The notes below the pieces were generated by a model that had not been told where the DNA came from, did no database searches, and worked only from the letters and a program-made list of their open reading frames with translations. A stretch of 64,000 bases of DNA from Sungkyunkwania multivorans (GTDB lineage Bacteria > Bacteroidota > Bacteroidia > Flavobacteriales > Flavobacteriaceae): positions 744,001 to 808,000 of the forward strand of contig NZ_JBHTJH010000017.1 of assembly GCF_042675645.1 (NCBI RefSeq), in the 5' to 3' direction. Below are positions 23,408-32,174 of this stretch, piece after piece. The translations under genes were made by a program, and so were the position numbers. Numbering within the stretch: the stretch's first letter is position 1; each line of letters starts with the position of its first letter.

Positions 23408-23911
23408 TTACGCTTTCTTGGCGCAGCATGCTTTCTTGCAATCTGCCGCACATTCCTTCTTGTCACTCTTTGTTTTGTCCTTACAACATTCCTTTTTACA
23501 ATCGGCAGGACATTCTTTCTTTTCTCCGTTGTCCTTTCCAAATTCATCTACGCTCTTCATGTCTGAAACCTTGTAGATCTCAGCAGTTTTGGTAACTGTC
23601 ATTGCCAGGTCATCAAAACCAACGGTGGTCTTGTCATAAGAGACCATGGCCAATTTCTTATCAAAATCTACTTTGGCAGATTCAACGCCCTCCATCTTTG
23701 CCAAATTCTTTTGGATGGTCGCCGCACAACCGATGGCGCATGTCATACCATCTATCTTAAATTCAGCTTTTGCCAAATTCTCTGGGCTGATCTCCACTTT
23801 GGCAATTTCAGTGGGTGTTGCTACCGTTTTAACTTCGGGGGTATTGCTGTCATTTTTACAAGCAGTGAATAGGATCGTACCAAACACCAGAACAGCGACT
23901 TTTTTAAACAT
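23408..23911 (-). CDS. Lipoprotein with heavy-metal-associated domain and Cys-rich tail
   Basis: Three ATG codons in a row (23917, 23914, 23911) are possible starts; 167-169 residues result. The lipobox is LFTAC near residue 19. A heavy-metal-associated domain (about 55-120) carries GMTCAIGCAATIQKNL, the Cu(I)-binding C-x-x-x-C variant of the usual M-T-C-x-x-C. The tail repeats CPADCKKECC, KDKTKSDKKE and CAADCKKACC, with eight cysteines, and looks like an additional metal site. It would act in the periplasm as a metal chaperone or sponge. No partner ATPase is adjacent. Confidence 0.85.
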   Translation of the reverse strand: MFKKVAVLVFGTILFTACKNDSNTPEVKTVATPTEIAKVEISPENLAKAEFKIDGMTCAIGCAATIQKNLAKMEGVESAKVDFDKKLAMVSYDKTTVGFDDLAMTVTKTAEIYKVSDMKSVDEFGKDNGEKKECPADCKKECCKDKTKSDKKECAADCKKACCAKKA

Positions 23912-24008
23912 CATCAATTTCTTTTATGAATTCATTGCAAATTTACTAATAACAAACATAAGCATTAGCGATAAAAAACGCACATTTGTGTTAAAAAGTG
24001 CTAATATT

Positions 24009-24887
24009 TTGAAACAGATCAACAATAACAAATGGCTGATGTTGGCCATTTTGTCTTTGATATGGGGAAGTGCCTATATTCTAATCAAGAGAGGATTGGT
24101 TGGATTGTCCCCATTTCAATTGGGCGCTTTCCGTATTGTTTTTACGATGTTGGTGTTGCTTGTGATCGGTTTTAAGGCACTGAAGTCCATTAAAGGAAAG
24201 AAGACTTGGTTCTGGTTGGCCATGTCGGGCTTTTTGGGAACTTTTTTTCCCGCATTCCTATTCCCTTATGCACAGACCGAATTAGATAGTGCGATCACCT
24301 CGATCTTAAATTCCATCGTACCCTTATTTACTTTGATCTTTGGGGTCTTCATGCTAGGAGTTATGGTCAAAAGAAATCATATTATAGGGATTTCGATCGG
24401 TTTTTTAGGGCTCTTCTTGTTGTTGGTAGAGAAAATAGATAATGGTGGGCAGAATTATTTTTTTGCGGGCTATGTGGTGATCGCAACCGCTTGTTATGCG
24501 ATCAACATCAATATCATGAAAAAGTATTTACAAGAGGTGTCTCCAATGGGGATTGCCGTTGCCAACTTTATCTTCATCGGACCACCAGCGTTGGTCGCCA
24601 TGTATTTTTCAGGCTTTTTCGAGCTTCATTTAGCAACAGACCAAAAAGTAAAGACTTCCATACTTTATGTGATGTTGTTGGCTATAACATCAACGGCCAT
24701 TGCCAAGGTGATGTTCAATCGTTTGGTAAAGATGTCGAGCCCGGTATTTGCATCATCAGTGACCTATACGATTCCGATCATGGGGCTTATTTGGGGCCTA
24801 TTGGACAACGAGCGTATCAGCTTACTGCAGATTAGTGCCATGGGCGTTATTTTGGTTGGGGTGTATATGGTGAATAAAAGGAAATAG
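24009..24887 (+). CDS. EamA/DMT family transporter
   Basis: From the TTG at 24009 the protein has 292 residues and ten hydrophobic segments in two EamA halves, beginning with the family pattern LAILSLIWGSAYILIKRGL. The frame is open upstream to 23646 but that stretch is the antisense of the metal-binding lipoprotein and is not coding. Such proteins export metabolites or amino acids; the substrate cannot be read from sequence. It is divergent from the lipoprotein gene. Confidence 0.88.
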   Translation: MKQINNNKWLMLAILSLIWGSAYILIKRGLVGLSPFQLGAFRIVFTMLVLLVIGFKALKSIKGKKTWFWLAMSGFLGTFFPAFLFPYAQTELDSAITSILNSIVPLFTLIFGVFMLGVMVKRNHIIGISIGFLGLFLLLVEKIDNGGQNYFFAGYVVIATACYAININIMKKYLQEVSPMGIAVANFIFIGPPALVAMYFSGFFELHLATDQKVKTSILYVMLLAITSTAIAKVMFNRLVKMSSPVFASSVTYTIPIMGLIWGLLDNERISLLQISAMGVILVGVYMVNKRK

Positions 24888-24904
24888 ATGATCAGAACAA
24901 AAAA

Positions 24905-25050
24905 ATGAGGCGGTCTAAAAAAGATGTCATTCCTACCTAGAGATATCAGAGGAAGGAATCTGTTAAACATTAACGAAATGATGGACAGATTGCTTCTCCG
25001 CCTGCGGCGAATCGCAATGACGTTATTTAATTCTTTTTAGACAGCCTCAT
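24905..25050. repeat. Palindromic MITE-like intergenic repeat
   Basis: The ends ATGAGGCGGTCTAAAAA (24905-24921) and TTTTTAGACAGCCTCAT (25034-25050) are inverted repeats matching at 16 of 17 positions. Inside lie smaller inverted repeats: ATTCCT/AGGAAT at 24929-24958 and ATTGC ... GCAAT around the GC-rich core TCCGCCTGCGGCGA (24989-25018). The layout is that of a small non-autonomous mobile repeat. Confidence 0.65.
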
Positions 25051-25072
25051 ATTTTATAAGGGTAACAGCGAC

Positions 25073-27142
25073 TTAGTTGAAGTCTTCGTCACTTACACCT
25101 TCGTTCACCTTCAGTTCAGTTACCTTAAAGTCTATCTTTTGAGGTCCCATGGTTTGGCTCAATGTGAAAGGGAATTTCACACCAGCTACCTCTTTATAAT
25201 CACCATAGGACAATGTTTGGTTAAAGGTCTGTCCGCCAGCTTCAACCGTGTTTACCTCTTGAAGCTTTAGGCCTGTCTCTGTGCTGTAGTAAATGGACTT
25301 TTCATCAGAGACCTTAAGTACATAGGCATCTTCACCATCAACGGCCTCGATGCTCTCTAGTGTTATGTTGCTATCGAGCCAGTTGACCTCTGGAAATGGA
25401 GAAGATTCAGCCTTCACTTTATCTAGGTCATCACCTTCCAAATCTTTACGTTGACCTTGAGCAACTACATAACCCTTGTCACCATCTAAAACTTGTTTGT
25501 TCATAGAGTTACCCATGACCTTTACGTCTTGCATCAATTGATTCTTGTTGGTCTTCTTCAACTCTAGATTTAGGGTCATTCCTTGTACAGCTGCTTCGGC
25601 CTTCATGAGTACGGACTCTATCTTGTCGAGTTTTTCTTTTCCTCCGATGGCGTCGATGTAGCTCTTAAGAACGGTCTTCGCATTGACATCGGCTGGAATA
25701 GGCTTAGAAAATTTTGGTTTTGGAATCGACTTGCCATACTTGTCGTAATATTTCACATTGAGTTTTTTGCCCTTGAATGTTACTTTCTCCAAGTTCTCTA
25801 GCACGTCAGAGCCTTTTCCGGTAACAACGACACGAGCATTGTCGCTCTTGAAATATTTGTTCGCGGCCTTTTGCACGTCTTCTTTGCTAACGGCCTCAAT
25901 TCTTGAAAGGTAGTTTTTGTAGAAATCTTTTGGTAGACCCTCCGTTTCAATATTCAAAGCATAGCGCGCAATGGTCTGTGGACGCTCTAATGCCATCACA
26001 AAGTTACCGACGTACTTTGCCTTTACATCTTCAAGTTCTTCATCAGAGACTGGCTCACTGGCAATCTTATCGATCTCTTTCAAGATCTCTACCACCGAAC
26101 TATCGGTCACCGCATTTCTAACGCTTGCTGAAGCTCTAAATCTTGTGACCGTTTTGCTGTCGTTTCCAATTCTAGAATAAGATCCATAGGTATATCCTTT
26201 GTCCTCCCTTAGATTGTTAAATAGACGGGCTTCACCTCCGCCACCAAGAATATTATTAGCGATAAGCGTTGGGAAATAATCACTGTCTTTCATCGCAAGA
26301 TTCACCGTATTTTGTACGGCTACTTCCGATTGGACCGCGTTTGGCATCTGTACAAAGTTGATTTCGGTAGTAGAAACGTTCTGTGGCTCTGAGAAGGCCG
26401 TCGTCGGAACTTCCCCTTTTTTCCACTTGCTGAAGTTTTTCTTCACCAGTTTTTTTACTTCTTTGAAATCGACATCACCGATCACCACCAAATAGGCATT
26501 GTTGGGACGGAAATAGTCGTTGTAAAATTTGGTCACATCATTCAAGGTGACATTGTTCACCGTTTCCTCCGAAGTATACTCGCCATAAGGATGATCTGCA
26601 CCAAAGGCCAGTAGGTCCTCAACTCTTCGAGCCGCCGTGGTCACACTCTTCTCTCCCGTCTTGATCCCTTCAATAAGGATATCTTGCTCTTTCTCAAACT
26701 CCTCTTGGGTAAAATTAGGATTGATAGCGGCGTCCGCCAGCAATTCCATCAATCTTGGGAAATATTTGGAGAGACCGCTTGCAAAGGCACTTTGTGAACC
26801 AAAATTCACGTTGGCCCCGAGGTAATCAACTTCTTCAAAATAATCATCCTTGCTAATATTTTTTGAACCTTTTCCCAGCAAACTTCCCGTTAAACTGGAA
26901 ACTCCTGCTTTGTCACCTTCAACGATCAATGGGTTGTCGATGGTCAGTTGAATTGAGACCCTCGGCAATTTATGGTTCTCCACGACCATTACCTTCAGGC
27001 CATTTTTAAGGTCAAAGGTTTGTGGATCTTTCAAGTTGATCTCTGGAGCCGGACCTGCTTTTGGCTGCTTGCTTCTATCGATCTGTGCGTAGGACACCGC
27101 CATAAATAATGACAATACCCCTAATATAATTGACTTTTTCAT
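25073..27142 (-). CDS. M16 peptidase-like subunit without zinc motif, with C-terminal extension
   Basis: This 689-residue exported protein (signal peptide 1-19) has two M16 (pitrilysin) halves up to about residue 440 but lacks the HxxEH zinc motif; the equivalent place reads GSLLGKGSKNISKDDYFEEV. It keeps the Arg-Tyr substrate-binding element of the partner half (LFNNLREDKGYTYGSYSR). The last 240 residues form a beta-rich domain like those of outer-membrane lipoprotein carriers (about 460-689). With the active subunit encoded 6 bp upstream it should form a heterodimeric periplasmic protease. The ATG at 27142 is clear. Confidence 0.9.
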   Translation of the reverse strand: MKKSIILGVLSLFMAVSYAQIDRSKQPKAGPAPEINLKDPQTFDLKNGLKVMVVENHKLPRVSIQLTIDNPLIVEGDKAGVSSLTGSLLGKGSKNISKDDYFEEVDYLGANVNFGSQSAFASGLSKYFPRLMELLADAAINPNFTQEEFEKEQDILIEGIKTGEKSVTTAARRVEDLLAFGADHPYGEYTSEETVNNVTLNDVTKFYNDYFRPNNAYLVVIGDVDFKEVKKLVKKNFSKWKKGEVPTTAFSEPQNVSTTEINFVQMPNAVQSEVAVQNTVNLAMKDSDYFPTLIANNILGGGGEARLFNNLREDKGYTYGSYSRIGNDSKTVTRFRASASVRNAVTDSSVVEILKEIDKIASEPVSDEELEDVKAKYVGNFVMALERPQTIARYALNIETEGLPKDFYKNYLSRIEAVSKEDVQKAANKYFKSDNARVVVTGKGSDVLENLEKVTFKGKKLNVKYYDKYGKSIPKPKFSKPIPADVNAKTVLKSYIDAIGGKEKLDKIESVLMKAEAAVQGMTLNLELKKTNKNQLMQDVKVMGNSMNKQVLDGDKGYVVAQGQRKDLEGDDLDKVKAESSPFPEVNWLDSNITLESIEAVDGEDAYVLKVSDEKSIYYSTETGLKLQEVNTVEAGGQTFNQTLSYGDYKEVAGVKFPFTLSQTMGPQKIDFKVTELKVNEGVSDEDFN

Positions 27143-27148
27143 GCTTTT

Positions 27149-28471
27149 TTAGTTCGCTTTTGTTTCTTCTGGTAAATATTCGAGGATCACGCGCTGATTT
27201 GGCTTGAGGTATTTGTTGGCAACCTCTTTGATCTCATCGCGTGTGATAGAACGATAGATGTCTATCTCTGTATTGATGAGATTGGTATTGTCATATAACA
27301 TATGATATCTTGCCAACGAATTGGCGATACCCTCAACGCTACTATTGGCATTTACAAAACGATTCTCAAATTTGTTCTGTAGTTTTTGAAAGTCTCTCTC
27401 TGAGATCAATTCTTGTTGAATTTTCACGATCTCCTCGTCGATCTCAGCGATAAGATCCTCTAATGAAGTACCACCTAAAGGCAGTCCTCCAATAATGTAG
27501 GAGCCGTAATCTTCTTGTGAGCCATTAAAAGCAAACACCTGTAAAGCCTTTTTCTTTTCATCTACCAATTTCTTGTATAGCTTAGAACTGCGACCATCGC
27601 TCAGGTAGGTAGAGATCATGTCCAAAACGTATGCATCCCTTTCTGTCTGTGCTGGTGTTCTATAACCCATCAATATCGCTGGGATCTGAATGTTTGGGTC
27701 ACGGAACTCTGCTTTTATGGTTTCAGTGATTGGATCTTCTACAAAAGTATTTCTCTTGATCTCTTTTCCTTTAGGGATAGGACCGAAGTAATTTTGGATC
27801 ATTTTTTTGGTGGTAGGGATATCGATGTCTCCAGCTACGACCAAAACCGCATTATTGGGTACATAATAGATCTCATTGAATTTTTGAAAATCTTCTAGCG
27901 TAGCGCTGGCTAGATGTTCCAAAGAACCAATCGTTTGCCAACGATATGGGTGTTTCTTGAAAAGATTGACAAACATTTGCTCTCGCCATCTACCATAAGG
28001 TTGATTGTCTACTCGGAGGCGTTTTTCTTCCTGTACAACTTCCTTTTGTGTATCAACACCAATTTGGTTGATAATTGGGTGGAGCAAACGCTCTGACTCC
28101 AACCAGAGTCCCAATTCTAAGTTGTTAGACGGGAATACCTCATAATAATAAGTGCGGTCTTGTGTGGTGTTGGCATTATTACGGCCGCCGTTTGAGGAAA
28201 CGATTTTGAACCATTTTCCACGTTCGATGTTTTCTGTCCCTTCAAATAGAAGATGCTCGAAAAAATGTGCAAAACCGGTTTTGTCTGGATCCTCATCCTT
28301 TGCTCCAACATGGTACATCACCGAGGTGGTCACCACTGGAGCAGAATTGTCTTGATGTAAGATAACGTGCATGCCATTATCTAGGTCATACTCTTCAAAA
28401 GTAACTTTTTGTGCATGTGCCGACAAAGCGACCGTGGCCATTAAAGTTACAGAGAACATAGCTTTTCTCAT
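27149..28471 (-). CDS. M16 zinc peptidase, catalytic subunit
   Basis: I start at ATG 28471, which opens directly on a signal peptide (MRKAMFSVTLMATVALSAHA); an ATG at 28513 adds 14 residues that spoil it. The 440 residues contain the inverted zinc motif HFFEH at 69-73, with the more distal glutamate in the following helical region, so this subunit should cleave peptides in the periplasm. Length and domain order match M16B peptidases. It precedes its inactive partner by 6 bp, a common flavobacterial pair. Confidence 0.93.
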   Translation of the reverse strand: MRKAMFSVTLMATVALSAHAQKVTFEEYDLDNGMHVILHQDNSAPVVTTSVMYHVGAKDEDPDKTGFAHFFEHLLFEGTENIERGKWFKIVSSNGGRNNANTTQDRTYYYEVFPSNNLELGLWLESERLLHPIINQIGVDTQKEVVQEEKRLRVDNQPYGRWREQMFVNLFKKHPYRWQTIGSLEHLASATLEDFQKFNEIYYVPNNAVLVVAGDIDIPTTKKMIQNYFGPIPKGKEIKRNTFVEDPITETIKAEFRDPNIQIPAILMGYRTPAQTERDAYVLDMISTYLSDGRSSKLYKKLVDEKKKALQVFAFNGSQEDYGSYIIGGLPLGGTSLEDLIAEIDEEIVKIQQELISERDFQKLQNKFENRFVNANSSVEGIANSLARYHMLYDNTNLINTEIDIYRSITRDEIKEVANKYLKPNQRVILEYLPEETKAN

Positions 28472-28545
28472 TCTGTTATTGTTTAGTGTTAATGCAATTG
28501 CCCAATAAGACATAGATCGTCTCTTTTTGTTACAATTTTCTCTGA

Positions 28546-28553
28546 CAAATGTA
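28546..28553 (-). promoter_or_regulatory. -7 box for the M16 operon
   Basis: Read on the minus strand this is TACATTTG, an exact match to TAnnTTTG, 75 bp before ATG 28471. No good -33 TTG is at the expected distance. Confidence 0.45.
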
Positions 28554-28754
28554 AAGATTGCAATATGAAACAGTTAAAAAATTAACAGGCTTTTAAGTTT
28601 CATCCATCATTGTTTTTTTGTACTTTAGATTGAAAGTGAAAGAGTTGCCTCAATTTTCTCAATGGGGATTGGATCAGTGAATTTTATTTCCTGGCACAGG
28701 ATGTATCTATAAAACTCACTTGCAGTATCTAAATATTAATGCAAAAAAAATTTT

Positions 28755-29219
28755 ATGAAAGGACTTAAGGTTTATGTGCGCTTTGGCATGGTCATCGCGC
28801 TATTGTTAATTGGATATTTCTTATTGGTTCGACTTTTTGGATGGCACGAAAACCCTTGGCTGAGATTATTGAATGGCCTTATCGTTGGTTTCGGGATCTA
28901 TGAGGCTATTCGACTTAGAAAACTGGAGAAAGGAAAAGATTTCGAATACTTTGACGGTTTTAAGACAGGGATATATACTGGCTTTATCGCGACCCTGATC
29001 TTTGTGTTGTTCATGGGTGTCTACATGTTCCATTTAGACCCCACTTTTCCAGAAACGATAATGAGTGGTTGGATGAAAGGATATTTTCAAGGGCCAGGTA
29101 TCTTGATCTTCATTTTGATGGTCGAAGGATTTGCTTCAACCATCGTACTGAGTTTGAGCTTTATGCAGCGATTCAAACCTAGCTGGAATCTCTCAAAAAA
29201 ACACCCTCAAAAAGCATAA
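28755..29219 (+). CDS. DUF4199 family membrane protein
   Basis: This 154-residue protein has four hydrophobic segments (about 8-28, 35-52, 72-95, 118-140) and the GFKTGIYTGFIATLIF element of the DUF4199 family, which is confined to Bacteroidota. No function is known. It stands alone between the divergent M16 operon and rplU, and the hairpin at 29259-29286 ends its transcript. Confidence 0.75.
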   Translation: MKGLKVYVRFGMVIALLLIGYFLLVRLFGWHENPWLRLLNGLIVGFGIYEAIRLRKLEKGKDFEYFDGFKTGIYTGFIATLIFVLFMGVYMFHLDPTFPETIMSGWMKGYFQGPGILIFILMVEGFASTIVLSLSFMQRFKPSWNLSKKHPQKA

Positions 29220-29226
29220 AATTCGT

Positions 29227-29256
29227 TTGCTCTTTAAGGAATTAGCTTTATATTTG
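29227..29256 (+). promoter_or_regulatory. rplU-rpmA promoter
   Basis: TTG at 29227-29229 and the exact box TATATTTG at 29249-29256 are 19 bases apart. The expected start of transcription (about 29263) falls inside the terminator hairpin of the previous gene. Confidence 0.75.
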
Positions 29257-29258
29257 CA

Positions 29259-29286
29259 CCCGCCTAAGTGAATAGGCGGGTTTTTT
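29259..29286 (+). terminator. Terminator between DUF4199 gene and rplU
   Basis: CCCGCCTA (29259-29266) and TAGGCGGG (29273-29280) enclose a 6-base loop and are followed by six T. It begins three bases after the -7 box of rplU. Confidence 0.85.
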
Positions 29287-29319
29287 ATTGACAATCATAT
29301 TTAATTAAACGGATACGCT

Positions 29320-30051
29320 ATGTATGCAATTGTAGAGATAGCAGGGCAGCAATTCAAAGTTGCGAAAGACCAAAAGGTGTTCGTTCATCGTTTGCAAACA
29401 GAAGAAGGTGAGAAAGTAACTTTCGACAATGTTCTTTTGTTAGATAGCGGTAGCGACGTTACCATTGGCGCCCCGGCTATAGACGGAGCCGCAGTAGAGG
29501 CAAAAGTCTTAAAGCACCTAAAAGGTGATAAAGTAATCGTCTTCAAAAAGAAAAGAAGAAAAGGTTACAGAAAGAAAAATGGTCATCGTCAGCATTTGAC
29601 AGAGATCGTTATTGAAGCGATCAAAGCTTCTGGTGCTAAGAAAGCGACCAAAGCAAAAGCTGCTCCAAAGGCTGCTGAAGAAAAGACCGCTGTAAAAGAG
29701 GCACCCAAGGCAAAGGCCGCTCCAAAAAAGGCAGCTCCAAAAAAAGAAACTGCAAAGAGTGAAACGACAAAGCCAGTTGCCAAGAAAGCCGCTCCTAAAA
29801 AGGCAGCAAAAGACGATTTGAAAAAGATCGAGGGAATTGGACCTAAGATCGCTGAAACGTTGACCGCTGCAGGAATAGCAACTTTTGCAGACCTAGCCAA
29901 AGCGAAGCCAGCAAAGATATCAGAGATCATTGCAGAGGTTCGTGGGAACCACGTTCCAGATACTTGGCCAGAGCAAGCTAAACTAGCTGCCGATGGTAAG
30001 TGGGACGAGCTAAAAGCATTACAAGACAAATTAGACGGCGGAAAAAAATAA
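29320..30051 (+). CDS. rplU: Ribosomal protein L21 with helix-hairpin-helix extension
   Basis: Residues 1-103 are a normal bL21 (MYAIVEIAGQQFKVAKDQKV, KRRKGYRKKNGHRQHLT). They are followed by an Ala/Lys/Pro linker of about 65 residues and a C-terminal helix-hairpin-helix domain (LKKIEGIGPKIAETLTAAGI), giving 243 residues, more than twice the usual length. This extended L21 is known from Flavobacteriia; the extra domain might bind rRNA or DNA. rpmA follows 35 bp later in the same transcript. Confidence 0.97.
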   Translation: MYAIVEIAGQQFKVAKDQKVFVHRLQTEEGEKVTFDNVLLLDSGSDVTIGAPAIDGAAVEAKVLKHLKGDKVIVFKKKRRKGYRKKNGHRQHLTEIVIEAIKASGAKKATKAKAAPKAAEEKTAVKEAPKAKAAPKKAAPKKETAKSETTKPVAKKAAPKKAAKDDLKKIEGIGPKIAETLTAAGIATFADLAKAKPAKISEIIAEVRGNHVPDTWPEQAKLAADGKWDELKALQDKLDGGKK

Positions 30052-30086
30052 TTCCGGCCAAGTATAACTTATAAAACCGAAAGAAA

Positions 30087-30347
30087 ATGGCTCACAAAAA
30101 AGGAGTTGGTAGTTCTAAGAACGGTAGAGAATCAGAATCGAAACGCCTAGGTGTTAAGATCTTTGGTGGACAAGCTGCCGTCGCAGGTAATATTATCGTA
30201 AGACAACGTGGTACCGCTCACAATCCTGGTGAGAATGTGTACGCTGGAAAAGACCACACACTGCATGCCAAAATTGATGGTATTGTAAAGTTCGAAAAGA
30301 AAAAAGGAGGAAGATCATACGTTTCAGTGGTGCCTTTTGAGGCCTAA
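30087..30347 (+). CDS. rpmA: Ribosomal protein L27
   Basis: At 86 residues this is a standard bL27, starting MAHKKGVGSSKNGRESESKR, with the N-terminal arm that reaches the peptidyl-transferase centre. There is no cleavable N-terminal extension of the kind found in Firmicutes. Cotranscribed with rplU. Confidence 0.98.
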   Translation: MAHKKGVGSSKNGRESESKRLGVKIFGGQAAVAGNIIVRQRGTAHNPGENVYAGKDHTLHAKIDGIVKFEKKKGGRSYVSVVPFEA

Positions 30348-30372
30348 GAAGCTCCTACTTTTTCAAAATAGC

Positions 30373-30409
30373 AAAAGCCTCCCAAAATTTTTTTGGGAGG
30401 CTTTTTTTG
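30373..30409 (+). terminator. Terminator of rplU-rpmA
   Basis: AAAAGCCTCCCAAAA (30373-30387) and TTTTGGGAGGCTTTT (30391-30405) form a perfect 15-bp stem with a TTT loop and a run of T. Confidence 0.92.
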
Positions 30410-30533
30410 GTAATTGTTTAAAAATGAATTAATTATGCATGCATAATATCTCAGTGGATTGATTTTTAACTAATTACGATTGAAAGTTGTAGAGTTTTTT
30501 CTTAACTTACGATTACCAATAGCCCTATTTACA

Positions 30534-31886
30534 ATGAAAAAGTTTACTTTACCATTACTTTTACTCATCCATGTTTTATGTTTATCTAACGATTCGTCAC
30601 TTCCTCAGCTTGGCATGGACGGAACCGTCTCGATTAACGATGTGAGTAAATTAGAAGGTGCCCCAGGCCTGAACTTGTATATTTTTACGGTTACATTTGA
30701 TGGAAATGGCAGTAATGCCAGCCCATTCTCTGTAGACTACAGCACCATCGACGATAGCGCGACTGCACCTTCGGATTATGCAGCCGCGGCCGCCACCCTC
30801 AACTTTTCCGGTACAGATGGACAGTCTTTGAATATTTTGATCTTTGCTAGTGGAGATTTTAACTTGGAACCTGACGAGCAATTCTTTGTTCAATTAAGTA
30901 ATATTCAAACTACAAATGGTGAGGACATCACCTTTGCAGATGCTCAAGGCATAGGAACATTGACGAATGATGACGGAGCCGAACTTACCGTTACAAGTAT
31001 AGGGAACTCTCAAGAGGTAGACGGTTTGGAAGGGAATTTTAGATTGTCTGTAAGCAGTGTTCTGGCTTCACCAATTACTGTAAACTTTACGATGGGCGGT
31101 GATGCCATTGAAGGAACAGATTATACGACCATCGGAACGTCAGTGATCTTTCCTGCGAATACCTTTAACCTGGAGATTCCAGTCACTATCATCAGTGATG
31201 ATCTGGTAGAAACGGATGAGTTGGTCATAATGACCTTGACAGGAACCAGTAATCCGCAGGTGGTCGTTGGAAGTGCTTCCGAGGCGACCGTGATGATCAT
31301 CGATGATGACGATCGCCCATTCGTAAATGTAGATCAGATCTTCGGAGTGGATGAGGATGCTCTAAATAATACCCTTATAGGAACTGTTCTGGCTACGGAT
31401 TTCGATCTGGGGACGACATTCAGCGATTGGATGATCGTAAGTGGTAATACCGATACCGACTCGGATACTAATTTACCATTTGCCATCGACCCCAATTCTG
31501 GAGAGTTGACCGTCAACGATACTGATGATATCACAGGAGGTGCTCAATTTATCCTGGGCATCACGGTCACAGATGGTACCAACACAAGTATTCCAGAAAC
31601 GGTTATCGTTGACGTGAATACGACCCTTTCAGTTGAAGATGGTGAGGAATTGACCGAGATAGCGATATACCCGAATCCTTCGTCTGGCCTATTCTATGTG
31701 AAAGGTCTGGAAGAAGATGCCTTAATACAGATTTCTAATATCACAGGAAGCATAATAACCTCTGAACTCTATCCGTTAGGACGGCAAGACGCGATGGTAG
31801 ATCTATCAAACATGTCTCCTGGTATTTATTTTTTAACCATCTCCACGGCGAAGGCAACAATGAGCAAGCGAATTATTAAAAATTAG
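30534..31886 (+). CDS. Secreted Calx-beta/cadherin-like protein with T9SS tail
   Basis: I start at ATG 30534, where a signal peptide begins (MKKFTLPLLLLIHVLCLSND). The 450 residues contain two Calx-beta domains (about 30-155 and 160-260; SSVLASPITVNFTMGGDAIE and the acidic ends IDDDDRP), a cadherin-like repeat (about 262-365, VDEDALNNTLIGTVLATDF) and a type A T9SS sorting domain in the last 70 residues (IAIYPNPSSGLFYVKGLEED). It should be a Ca-binding surface or matrix protein exported by type IX secretion. No neighbour hints at a partner. Confidence 0.87.
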   Translation: MKKFTLPLLLLIHVLCLSNDSSLPQLGMDGTVSINDVSKLEGAPGLNLYIFTVTFDGNGSNASPFSVDYSTIDDSATAPSDYAAAAATLNFSGTDGQSLNILIFASGDFNLEPDEQFFVQLSNIQTTNGEDITFADAQGIGTLTNDDGAELTVTSIGNSQEVDGLEGNFRLSVSSVLASPITVNFTMGGDAIEGTDYTTIGTSVIFPANTFNLEIPVTIISDDLVETDELVIMTLTGTSNPQVVVGSASEATVMIIDDDDRPFVNVDQIFGVDEDALNNTLIGTVLATDFDLGTTFSDWMIVSGNTDTDSDTNLPFAIDPNSGELTVNDTDDITGGAQFILGITVTDGTNTSIPETVIVDVNTTLSVEDGEELTEIAIYPNPSSGLFYVKGLEEDALIQISNITGSIITSELYPLGRQDAMVDLSNMSPGIYFLTISTAKATMSKRIIKN

Positions 31887-31985
31887 GACACTCACACTTT
31901 TGGTGATTAAAATCAGGTGTTTTCCCCCTATGCAGATGTATTCTTTTTTTGAATATTTGTGGTATCGATAAAAACCACCAAAATC

Positions 31986-32099
31986 ATGATCACCAACGAA
32001 ACCAATTTAGTAGAGGCCAGGAATATGAAAATTATCTTGGTGACCGTATTTATACTTATGACCATTGGACTTATCGCAAATTCATTTGTATTATTCTAA
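31986..32099 (+). CDS. Possible 37-residue membrane peptide
   Basis: ATG 31986 to TAA 32097-32099 encodes MITNETNLVEARNMKIILVT followed by VFILMTIGLIANSFVLF, a short polar start and one membrane helix. AATATTTG at 31952-31959 is a seven-of-eight match to the -7 box, and a strong terminator follows 18 bp after the stop. It could be a real small gene or a chance frame. Confidence 0.4.
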   Translation: MITNETNLVEARNMKIILVTVFILMTIGLIANSFVLF

Positions 32100-32117
32100 A
32101 GAGTCAGAGAAAAGAAC

Positions 32118-32157
32118 AAAAAAAAAGCGCATCGATGACCGATGCGCTTTTTTTTTT
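32118..32157. terminator. Bidirectional terminator before sucB
   Basis: GCGCATCG (32127-32134) and CGATGCGC (32140-32147) are flanked by nine A and ten T, so the hairpin works in both directions, ending the small plus-strand gene and the sucA-sucB transcript. Confidence 0.9.
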
Positions 32158-32174
32158 GATATAAACTTATTGAT

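Noticed and set aside
23646..24008. N-terminal extension of the EamA frame
   Set aside because: It is antisense to the heavy-metal lipoprotein; the transporter's family similarity begins just after TTG 24009.
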